NCBI GenBank assembly: GCA_038503035.1
Contig: JAVSML010024016.1
Coordinates: forward strand, 790,558-854,557
Source of the DNA: Crocodylus rhombifer
Lineage: Eukaryota; Chordata; Crocodylia; Crocodylidae
Direction of reading: 5' to 3'
Length of the DNA: 64,000 nucleotides
Position 1 is the stretch's first letter; every line of letters starts with the position of its first letter. Below are positions 38,901 to 50,900 of the stretch, piece after piece. The position numbers and the translations under genes were made by a program. The notes under the pieces were generated by a model. It was not told the DNA's origin. It saw only the letters and a list, made by a program, of their open reading frames with translations, and did no database searches.

Positions 38901-41900
38901 AGAGCAGTGGCATGGTTCATTGAAGCTCCCTGATGCCAAATTTCTGGACCCATGGGGAGTCCTCTGTACGCCAGACTACATGGCTTTGTATACTAGATCG
39001 CACTGCTATGAAGTGGTGCTGGTACACAGGGGTCAGGCTGGCATGTGGCCAGATCTAGCCTGCAGCATGCTGCATCTCATACGTGAGATGAAGACATACA
39101 TGTCATTGAGCCAGCACATCAGACTGCACCCATGGACTGACCCTGCACGTTAACTCAACGCATAGATCCAGCCTGTGGTCTGGCCCCACACCACACATCT
39201 GGCCCGTGTGGCCAGAAGGTTAGGCACAACTGACCTAGATGGCTAAAAACTGCACAAGTGACACTTGCACAGTGAAACAAAATTCTGTCCATGTTATATA
39301 AGAGTTCAACACGAGTTCCTAGTATGATATTGTAGCTAACAGTCCTTGAATCTGTAAATAGGGGCATATCAAGCAGGAATAGGGAAGTGGTATTATCTAT
39401 GTAGATGACAATAGTGAGACCACTGCTGGCATGCTATGTCCACATTTGTGTTCACACATCAAAGAAGAAGAAATTGGGAAAGTGTTCAAAAACCTCTGCA
39501 AAAACTATTCTAAGTCTGGGAAAATATGTCTTATGTTGACAGATTTAAGAACTACGCCAATAAATCTTTAAATTAAGACTAAATACCTTTTTAAGAGATA
39601 TGATATAGCTTAAATAGAAATAACAGACTTGATGCAGATTGTGTGTGAGGTTATTTGGCTTATCCTATGTAGAAGGACAAACTGGTTCCTTCTGGCCTTA
39701 ATGGGCCTTTGTACACACAACAGAATTGGCCTTTAAAGTGGCTTAAATGCCCTTTTGCACCACTTTAATGGCATTGCTACTTACACACTCGGCAGTGCAT
39801 TCTGCTTTAAATGACTTTGTAACGTAGCAAGGTAAAACCCCTCCAAGGTGTTTTAGTTTAGTGGAACGGTGCACAGGGTGCTGGAAAGTGACACACTCAG
39901 GGAAGCTCAGGCTTGGTGGCTTCCAGTGCCCTGTGCACCATCCCCTCTGCCTTCTCCTGCTGCCTCAGGCTCTTCACTGCTCCCTGTCACCACCTAGTCA
40001 AACCTGCCTGCATGAGCTGCTGCTGGGTCATGCAGTCCTCAAGCTCCATCGGGCCCAGTGCTTCTCTCTGCGGTGGCAGTGTCACCTGGGACTGCTCTGG
40101 CTGGGTGCTAGTGGGCAGGTGCCATCTGGGGAGCACTGCTGCCACACAGGGAAGCACCGGGCCCCACACAGCTCAATTCACCCCTCCATCCCCCCACTAC
40201 AGGAGGGGCAGGTAATCTGGGGTGGGGGAGAATCGGGCCCCATTATATGTGTGCATGCAACAGGGGTTTAGTGCTCCCTACATTGAAACAGTGGAAATGG
40301 TAAGATTTAAAAAAACCCACCATTTCAATTTAGGGAGAAGTAAACCCCCGTTGCATGTACAAGCACTCAACATGTATAGATTAATAGCTCTATACACTGC
40401 TTGAGTCATAAGAAGTAAAAATAGTAAGTAATCCTATGTAAATTCTTAGATGAAATTTTAAAGCTTAAATGAATCCCTGTGTCTAACTCCCATGACCAGT
40501 CTCTAAACTACCCTGTCACCATTCATTATTACCCGCCACTATCAGAAGTAGGACTGACAGAAACAGCAGGTAAAAGGCAGCAATAAATTGCTAACTGAAA
40601 TATATCATATCACATCATAGCTATCCTCCTGAACTCTAAATTTGTTGGTGAGTGAGTTCAGTGTGCATTGTACTGCAATTTCAAACCATAACAGAGTGAA
40701 GTAAGAAGGGAGAGTAGTGCTTAATTTAAAAGATACACAGGTAAGGACATGGGGAGGGACAGCATTAAGTTAGTGGATAGGTAACCCCCGAGTAGTTCTG
40801 GATGAGGGTATAGTGATTAATAAAATTGCTAATACTATTCGAAACTATGGCAGCATACCATTTAGAATTTGCAGTTATTAGGATTTGCAGTTATTTGGCT
40901 GAAATAGTCCACTCATTTATGGGGTAGTAGGCCAAGACACCTAATTTAATATTCCATGCTGTGTTACATTTAAGACCACATACTTCATTAGGCACTATAT
41001 TTAGCAAGGCTTTAGGGAATCACAGAGCTGCAATACCCCCATAAAATGAGTCCCTCCCTACCACGTGGGATCAGCTTTGCTCTACATAACAGTAGGTCTG
41101 TCCCTTTGTGGTAGTTGGGCATTAGAGTGAAGCAGTCATTCTGCTCAAGAGATCATAAAGCCTGACTGCTCCTAGCCCCATGTGAGCTGCATGGCAGTGA
41201 GGAAAAGGTCCTTTCCCCTCCCCCTCCTGCTCCTGGGCAGGCACAAAGGGGATCATTTTTGCCAAATGCAGTCTGATTGAAAAAATGAATTTTAAGTGCC
41301 TGATTAGCCTCTGTGCTTTATAAGGGATTTATGGATACTGGCCTAGGCACTGACATGATATCATTAACTTAATTTCTGATCAAATTATTCCAAGCGCTTT
41401 GTTGTATCATCACGGAAGCACTAGCCAATGTCCAGGATAATTGATGCTGGGACATAGAAATAATTTAATTTTCTCTAGCATCTAATTTTCTGAAAATGCG
41501 CAATTCCCCACGTCATATTGTCTGACTCCCATATGGAATACATCGGGGGTTTTTGAAGTTCAGCTGAGACATGTAAATTGGGCAGTCTTCAGATACTCCT
41601 GATTTTTAGCTCCCATTTTTTTAAACTGAATGTAATGCCCATGCATGAATTTGATGGCTGGGCATAAACTGTATTTATCCAAGCAGTTGTAACAACAGTG
41701 ACAAGCTTCCCCACCACATCTTACTGGTATGCCTTGCTCTTGGCCTACAGTAGGAAAAGCATGCTGTCTTGTGGTAAAAAAAACCAGAGTAGCTCAACCA
41801 CTGTGCCCAATCAAGACTTAGCCTTTATGTTGCGATTGCCAAGAAGGTTGCCATTTACCAGTCAGTGGATTTTTTAAATTTAAAGATGCTATTTTTTTTA

Positions 41901-44900
41901 TTTCTTAGAGGCCAGCAATATATTAATGAATAATATACATTTGTTAACCTGCACTAGGCACTTCTTAGGAAACCATCCAGGGTTGGCATCTGCTGTCCGT
42001 ACTCGGGCCAAATACCAATTGATTTCTATTAGCCCAACCCCTCCACTTTTGAGCATTAAGCTGCTGTGGATGATCATTTGTTTGTGAAAGTATATTTAAG
42101 GGGATCCCTTGCTTAAACTAGCCAAGACATTTCAGATATGCTGTTGGTAGTTACTGAATGAAATAGGTGTATCCTTTTTTAAACTTCATGAAAAACATCA
42201 TAACATAGTAAAGTATACTGGGAACAGCACAAGTGGCTTTCAAACCCATGTAAGCATTTTGCCACCTCTCCCAGCAATTTCAGCAGTTTACAACAAAAGG
42301 TTATGGCACAGATGCTGGAAGATGGGAATATCTTCACAGTTCTAAAGAGACATACATTTCAGATCTGTACTCCTCAAAGGAGGCTTGTTGCAAAAATCTC
42401 AGAAAAACCACAGCAGGTCAGAATGTTTTTGACACTGGATTCCTATTTGAAATTTCTGCATTCATTTTGTGAATCAAGTGTATGTGTTTGCATACCAAAT
42501 ATCGTAAGGGACCCCCATGGCACCCTTAAAAGTATCTCACAGTACCCCATGATGCTGTGGTGTCCTGGTTGAGAATCACTGCTTTAGAGGCTCCTGTTTT
42601 GGTCTTAGCCCTAGGGTGAGCAGACAGATACATACACCTTATACAGCTTTACACAAATTACCCAGGTACTCCAAAAATAACCCTGGATGACACAGATACT
42701 TCTATGGAATGTGACAAGGTCAGTCCTCTGGCACCCCACAGTGTAGGGAGCAAGGGGCATTCTCAAGACCGTGCAGTCCTCTGTTGCATCTCCTGACTGG
42801 ACAGCATGCTGCATGGCATTTCAGTGATTTTAAAGCACTGTGTCTACAGGGCACACTTGGGGCCCCATATCTGTCTGCAGCTGAAACTCTGAATTTTTTA
42901 AGCAGCTCAGAGTGTAGTGGCATTTAAAGTACTTTACAAGTTACATTTATGCATAGCCTTATGTTGGTCCTTCCCCCCGCCCCTACATTTCTTCCTTTAA
43001 TCTAAACTACCAACAATCCAAATTGAATATATGGCTTTCCCATCTATTAACAAATATTGCAAGCCCAATATAAACTGAAAATTTTGGATCTAGATCTAAA
43101 TCTTCCTATGATTTGAATGGGCTTGTATCCATTGTTGCCATTAGAGGACATTTCAATTACATATATAAATAAAAGGACATCATAAAAAGAATTAGTAAAC
43201 TGGAAAGCATGTAAGTACCAGCTCATGAAAGCACTTAGTTATATGGGTAAGTCTTTTCCTGAGCTGGTGCCAAAATGAGAAACTAAATAGTAAAGCAGCT
43301 ACACTGACCTTTTCTCTGCTTGCTCCTTGCAAAATATGAGCTCCAGAACCAACTTCTGGCTTTAAGATTTCCTGAGTATCAATGGGAGCTTCATGTTCAT
43401 GTTGATCATCTCCTTCATCATCTGAACCTAAATAAAATCATAATTATAAGAACGTGTGAAAGAGAGAACACAGTATGGACATTTTTCAGGAAAGAGCGGG
43501 AGCATACAGATATGGGATAGGAAAGAAAATACCTGGTACTGGACAAAGAATATACGAACAGGAAGACAGCAGGAAATAAGGGCAAACTGAAGGCAGAAGC
43601 AAAAGGAAAGAAAAAAGCCCTCTGTACTGTGAAAGAGAGAAGGTTAGAATTAACTAAAAATAGTCATTCTAAAAACATCGAAAAGTAGGAAGGAAGTGGG
43701 AGGGGGAAATAGAGGAAAAAGAGAAAAGGGAAAAGAGGAAAGAGAAGTGTAGACAAGGAAGTACTGTGGAGATGAGGAACATAAAAAGTGAACTAAATAA
43801 TCTTCTTGCATCATCTTCTCATCTTATTTTCCACCATATTGGTTAAAAATAGGAGGTGTGCAGCAAGCTGAGTTGAAGGAGTTGCTTCAACCCTTGGATC
43901 TTACTCCCCCTATTACTCACCTGGTCACTAGTTATTGCTGTTATGCAGCTGTTTTCTTGCTACAGGAGTATCAGGTTCCTCTTTATTTTTCATTCTGCTG
44001 GGGTAGATCTCAGGGGGAGAATGCAGTAGCTCAGATATACCTCCCCACCACCCCCTGCCTTTTTCAGTAGACCAATCTGTGGGAGGAGCAGCTGGGGACT
44101 CAGGCCAGAAAATAAGTAACAATCCCCCCCACTCCCTTCCCATCCATTCTCAGCAGCATATCCCTCTCCTCCCTTCACTTTACCCCTCTCACCCACCACT
44201 GCTGCTGTCCCAAGGGCGGAGGCTGGAGGAGGAGCACCAGAGTCACTCATGCCACTCCAACCAGGCTCTACATAGAGCTGGTTTCAGTCAAAGGCAGCAG
44301 CAACAGGCAGATTCCTCCACCCAGTCAGGTCCCCTGGGTGATCCCTGGAAGCCCAGGAACAAGAAAAGGAACCCACCCGCTTCTGGACCTGTCTCTACCC
44401 AAGTCTGGCTCCATGTGCAGCCAGGATTCAACAGGGCAGGAACAGGTCCCGAGTCCCTTGTCAGCTAGAGATAGAGGCAGCAGTGGGAAAGGAAGGGGAG
44501 GGAATATACAGCTAAGCATAGAAGGGAAGTGAGAGTAGAGGGTATATTTTCACCTGCTTGAAGGACTTAAAAAATCTGACTCCCTTCTGCTGCTCCTGCA
44601 ACACACTGTCTGTCTGCTTGTGGGGGGGGGGAGGTGTATGTGGAGAGGAGCAGGGGTGTAGCTATCCCTGCAGCACAGATCACTGGTCCTGCACCCTGCT
44701 TTCCAAAATACCAGATCCATGCATACACCCTGCTACACTTTGTACCTTGCACTTATACATGAAGCACCCCAGGCCAGCACTGTATAGGATCAAGTCTTTT
44801 GCACGCGCTAAAAAAACCATAATTTATGGCAAAGTTCTTCCATCAATATGAGGAAAGAAGGATGCTCCTGTGCTTAAGGCAGTAGACAGGCACACAAGAG

Positions 44901-47900
44901 GCTTAGCTGGTTTGAAGTAAATTGTTTAAGGTCAGATTTTAAGATATTCAGATACCTACAGGTGTTGCTGGCCGGCTACTGGGATGTTTAAAACCCCTTA
45001 CATCCCTGTATGCATCTTTAGGATCCTATAAATCTACAAAAATCTGGCTTCCCTAATGCCTCAGTTCTCCTACTTATAACTTGGAGATAATAATACTCCT
45101 TTACTGCATACAAAGTTACTAAGATACTTCATCATACTAGGAAAAAATGTATAACGTTGTCAAATATGTAGAATTTGATATCACAAGCCACCAATGACGG
45201 ATGAATGATGCCCCATACTTCTAGGAAGCGGTTGATTTTAGCAGCAGTTAGGAATTTTTTTTCCTGCTCTATGTACAGCATTGCACTGTTGACCCAGTAC
45301 ATTACGAGAGTCCTGAGGAATACCAGAATGGAGGCGCATGTGTCAGCTGGTCTGTATTGCTTTTCACCAAGATGCTTACCACAAGAGAAATTATTTTAAT
45401 TCCTTGTTTTACCAGTTTTTCCTCATGTGGACATGAACTACAGTTTTTGAGTATAGCAGTGATTGGGACTTGTATGCATTGTTGCATAATTGCATTGCAT
45501 TATATATCTAAAAAATGGAGGATTCTCTCTGCCAGAGATTGTAACCCCCTAGCGCTTGCTACTACCTCAGTCCCCCTGCTCCAGTTTGCTAAACTGGCCT
45601 CAGTTCCTTGCTCGCTACATTTCTGATGTTTCAATTTCTTCGTATCCTAGGGGGCTGCCTTCAGAACCAGTTAGGCCTGAAGTCCCTGCTCCAGTCTTAT
45701 CACCAGGATGCTGGTCTACCCTGCTCTTTTGCATTTGTTTGGGTGGGGGGTCAGGCTCCTTCATTTCACCCTATGGCCTTCAGACCCCTTTTCCATACTC
45801 CCCCCCACAGGGCCTGCCTATATGGTCCTTTGGGCTTCAGCCAAAGTTTGGGACTCCAAAACTGTCCCAGTGGAGCTAATTACCCTGGCTGTTGCTCTTA
45901 ATAGCAACAGCAGCAGAGGACTATTTTGGAGTCCTGACATCACAATGGTGCTGGATCATGGGCTCCACAAGGATGGGGGGGCCCACTCCAAAACCCCTTC
46001 CAACTTGGCACCTAGGACAGGTGCCCGTCTTACCCCCCCCCCCCCCGCCCCATTTGTTACAGTGCCAGGTGCTGAAGAGTGGGGAAGTGAAGGAGGAAAT
46101 AAAGTGCAAAAGGTCAAGTGCCAGAGAATGGATGTGTGGAGCACTACAAGATGCTGTTGGCAACTGGGACTCACATCTCGCTTGCCCCACCCTACTTGTA
46201 CTACTGCACTGTCCCCAAAACATGGTGAAGAGATCTGCAGGCTTCTACATTCAGGTGGGATGCGAGTCTCTATCCATAACCATTGTTATCACAGGCCAAC
46301 TGTATGAACAGGTTTGATAATTTCAAAAGAGAACTTGAGGAAAGCTGTGTTTTCGACACCATGGTGCATCCTGCTGAGCTCACATGTGCAGGGGCATGCA
46401 TTTCCTGCAGGACAAATAGCAGCAGCTCATATTTGTGCCATCACTCTTTGTCCCCAGGTATGCTCCTGGACGCATGCTCCGGCACGTTGCAAAGTGACAC
46501 AGGTGGGGTAAGGAAGACTGGGGCCAGCACAGCTGAGTACAGCACTGAGCCTGCCACTCAGGGTCTGGCCAGCAGCCAGCATGGCTCTAGCCGGCCAGGC
46601 TCTGTTTCTGGTGGCACACGCTGCTGCCATGTGTGCCACACCACTTTTTTTAGTAGCATGATCCCCTGGTGCCAAAAAGAACCTGCCAAAAAAACCCCAG
46701 TAAATGGCTGCACATGCACTGCATGCAATTTGTGGTGCTTCAAACAGATCTGAGGCACCACGAACCACACATGCATGCTCGTTGGGATGTGCCCCATGAA
46801 GTTCTCCATGTCCAACACTGAGAAGAGACCCCATACCTGAGAAGATATTATTTTTCTTTATATTTCTAATAGTGTTGGTAGCTCCCCAAATATGCAGGCT
46901 CTTTTATATACAGATAAAAGCATAGTCTGGTCCCTGGGAAAGCATAGAACTAAAAATTGGTAATATACAGTGCCTTGTTTTTTGATTGTAGGCGCTACAG
47001 ATGTTTCCTCTAATATATGATGTCCTGAGAAATCCATTTCTTCAGAATGAGGCGACACAGTTGGGGGTGGTTCCACTGGCTCAGCAGTTGTATCATCAGG
47101 CTAAAAAAACAAATTTGCCAATAACTTATTAACAAAAAGGTAAAGCAAACATATTTTATCATTCTTTCTGAGGAAAGGCTTACCACATAAGTGAAGCATG
47201 AATCAATCAGCTTGTTCTACTTCAAAGAAAAGCAATCAGACATAGGTGACTGGTAGGGCGTGCACGTGCTCCCCCCCCACCTGCGATGGGGCTGGTGCCC
47301 CCCCTGACAGCCAACACTGATACTGTCGGTGGGGCTGGTGACCCCCTAACAGGGCCACTGCCATCGGTGGCTTCTGTGGGTGCCCCACCCCAGATTCAGC
47401 AGTCACTCATGCAACCAGAAATGCTACATTTAGGAAGTCCAACTAAAGACTTGAATTCCATTCAAAGAGCAGCTTTTTAACACTGCTTCTGAATAATACA
47501 CACTTTTGATGTGTTACTTATTACTGCTAAAAGGAAGTTACTAATAAAACTTACAAATATTAAGAAACAATATTTACACCCTGTCACATTTATGATTTTT
47601 TCTCCTTGATGATCACTTGTTTGAGGGGTTTTTTTCTTTTTTAAAACATCGACTAGGTCTTGCTTCTATTTGGCAACAACTGTCTCTAATTTGGTCAAAT
47701 GGGCTCACAAGCATAACTGAATGTTTTTTACAATGAGTAACAAAGTAGGCAAGAAAGTCAGAGCTAAGTTTTCCTGAAAAGCTAACATAGTATTTTGAGA
47801 CCACCACTATCAAAAAGATTCTTTTCATTTGATTTCAAATACCTGTGCTTTAAAGCAGAAAGCACTAAGTTATCGATGCATTCATTCCTTACCTGATTAT

Positions 47901-50900
47901 TTTCTTTATAAATTATACATTTTTCCCCTGGCATTTCCTATTATTGTATTTCAAATGCTCTTAAAACCAACAGCCCAACATACCAACAACTGTAATCTAT
48001 TGATCATAACTTTTTTTTAAATACCTAATATCTAAACATATTCATTACATCTTTCACAATAAATCACTTTGGCTAGGATAGGCTACTGTAAGCAGGTTTC
48101 CCTCACTTTATTCGGGTTCTGTATGTGCAAATATGCTCTTACGCAAATGACCTTTTTATACCAAAAATTTGTTATATGCAAAGTAAATTCACTCTTATGA
48201 GTTCAGTGTGGTGGAAGCCTGAAGTCAGCTGCTTTGTGCGGTGCAGTGTGGAACTGATGTGTACCAAAATACCATCTCCTGTGTGGATCTTTGCCCCTCG
48301 CTCGTTGATTGCAACGCGTGTTTCTGTAGTTGCCATCCCCATTACAATAGTGCCCTGTGCTTGCGTGTATTTTCTGCTGTTGGCGAGTACCAAAATTGTC
48401 TTGTAAATGTGGTAGAAATGGGCCTGGGGGTCAGTACAGTCAAGGTCTTGGAAAGTATCCCTATTTGTTACATTGTAAAGTGGGTTCCCCTTATGTGAAT
48501 TCTAGTTATGTACTGTTTTCCAGGAACGCACGTACAGCATAAAGAGAGGGTAACCTGTATTGACAAAAAAATAGCAGTAGTACTTTGCACAAAGGTTAAT
48601 AATAAACACCAATGTACTGATTTGGAAGGAGGTGTGTAATATGAGCCCCAGGGACCAATGGGCAACTCACTGGGCTGAAGTATTCCCTCTCTACACATGT
48701 ACTGAGGAAATCTTCCCTCTGTGCTGGGGGAAGAGAGAGGTCTGTCCTTTCAGTGTCATCCTCCCCATCCATGCAGCTCCTCCATTACATGGAACTGAAG
48801 GCATATGTGGTTACGGAGAACTGGGTGTGGAGGGGCTGAAGCAGTAGGCTGCCCAGCCTCGTGGTACCATTCCCTAGAGATCTGATGACTTTTGTGCAAA
48901 AATCGAATCAGGAACCAATAAATCTTGGGGGCTGAATTGGCTACCTCTGTGGCTCTGATGGAGTCTCTTCTCCTCATTCCAGCAAAACTCTTAGGGTATG
49001 TCCAGACTTGTAGGCACATATGGTTTGTGGTGCCACTAACTGGACACGTTGCACATTAAACCATGTGCAGTGCTGCTCATTTTTAACCCAGGGGCAAAAT
49101 TTGCTACTGGGATATCCTGACAGCAAAAAAGCTCCAATAAAAAATGTGGGGCAAAGCATGTAAAAGTAGCATGTGCCCAAACACAGAGATGGGGAAGGAG
49201 GTAGCCCAGAGCTGCCTGCTCCCCTGTCTCCACCTGCTGTGGAGCCTCCGCACTGGAGCAAACGGAGACAGAGAAGCACTAGCCCAGGACTGACAGCTCC
49301 CCCATCTCAAGGCACAGCTGGCTGGGGCACAGGGTACCTGAGCTTGAGAACTCCCCTGTCTCTACGTATCTCAGCATGGAGGCTCTGTATCAGAGCCTCT
49401 GTGCTGAGACAAGCAGAGACAGGGGAGCAGCCAGCCCAGGCAGGACTGCCTGCTGCCCTGTCTTGAGGTACCCTGCACCCCAACCAGCTTCTTTGGTTGG
49501 CTGAAGCACAGTGTGCCTCAATGTGGGGGCTCCACGCTGTGCAGAGACCAGGGACTGTGCAGAGACTGCTCCCCCTCCTCCATATGCCACCTCCCTGGCT
49601 GGCTGGGATGCAGAGTGCCTCAGCATGGGGGTGTCCTGGTAGTGCTTGAGGGAACAGGGACTCTCCCACTGCCTGCTGGTCTCCCTTGGCCAGTTTACAG
49701 ATGGCCACCAGATCCCCTCTCAGCCTTCTCTTGTGGAGGCTGAACAGGTGCAGGTCCTGCAGCTTCCCCTCATAGGGCCTGCCCTGCTGCCCCCTGATCA
49801 TGCAAGTGACCCTCCTCTGGACCCTCTCAATGGTGGCCACATCCCTCCTGAAGTGCGGTGCCCAGAACTGGACACAGTGCTCCAACTGTGGCCTGAGCAA
49901 TGTCGCATAGAGGGGGAGGATCACCTCCTTGGACCTGCTCATGATGCATCTGTGTTCTGTGATACTTCTTGCTCTGAACAGCAGCATGCTTTTTACAAGA
50001 AACAATGGAATTCTGTAAATACATGTTTTTGCTACCTTTAATGTCACTCTTTAGATGCATCTATATGTGCTCTTTAACACGCATTAAAGTATCACTAAAA
50101 ATCATAGGTGCCTATACATGTGCATCGAGGCTGCTCTGATGCTCTGTAATTAATCAAGTCTGCTGGAGCAGACTATAGTCCAGCAGACTCCAGTGTCATG
50201 TGTATCAGTGTCCCTGCACTGAAAAATGGCATTGGGGGTGCTTTAACTAAAGCTCATTCACTGAGCTTTAGTTAAAGTGCTCCAGCCACCATTGTTTCAG
50301 TGTGGGGACACTGATGCATGTAATATTCTGGGAGCTTTAATTACAGCGGCTCTCAGAGTCACTCTAATTAAAGGCCCCCCACCTCCAGGAGCATGTGTAT
50401 TAATGCCCCGTGCTATTTAGTTAACGTGCACTAAGACAGGCTAATGCCTATCTTCTTAGTACCTCATAATGGAGGTACTAAATTTAATGCACATTAACTA
50501 AAGTGTGTTTATGCAAATGTAGATGCACCCTCTGAGACATACAAACTGAGACTTTCAAGTAGGGATCCATAGTATCAAGAACACTCTTATCTGTTGTGGT
50601 GTTTCTGAGTTCTTTGCAACAGAATTGCTCTACTATCTTTCCATAGTCAAAACACAAGTGAAAACTAATAGTTGACATTTGCTGAGAGGGTGCCTTGGGT
50701 CTAAAAAGGTTGAGAATCCCTTGACTATCCATTTTTTTCTCTCTTGGTCATTCACTGTGTTGAAAAATTATGTAAAAGCTGCTGAATGGAAATGTACTGA
50801 ACTATTCCAAACAGGCCCATCTATTGTTACAGCTCAGTACAGTGCTGCTTAGCAAAACACAAACTAGACCATGCAGTGATAAGCTACTTTATTCAGCAGC

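Noticed and set aside
46837..46973. Extension of the NC1 exon to the strong CAG|GTATGG donor
   Set aside because: An in-frame TAA at 46858-46860 comes first and the resulting phase does not fit the next exon; it could only be a truncating isoform.
49307..50047. 246-codon minus-strand ORF
   Set aside because: It is a chimera: CR1 ORF2 C-terminus (49631-49965) running into an unrelated MITE-like block. Annotated as those elements instead.
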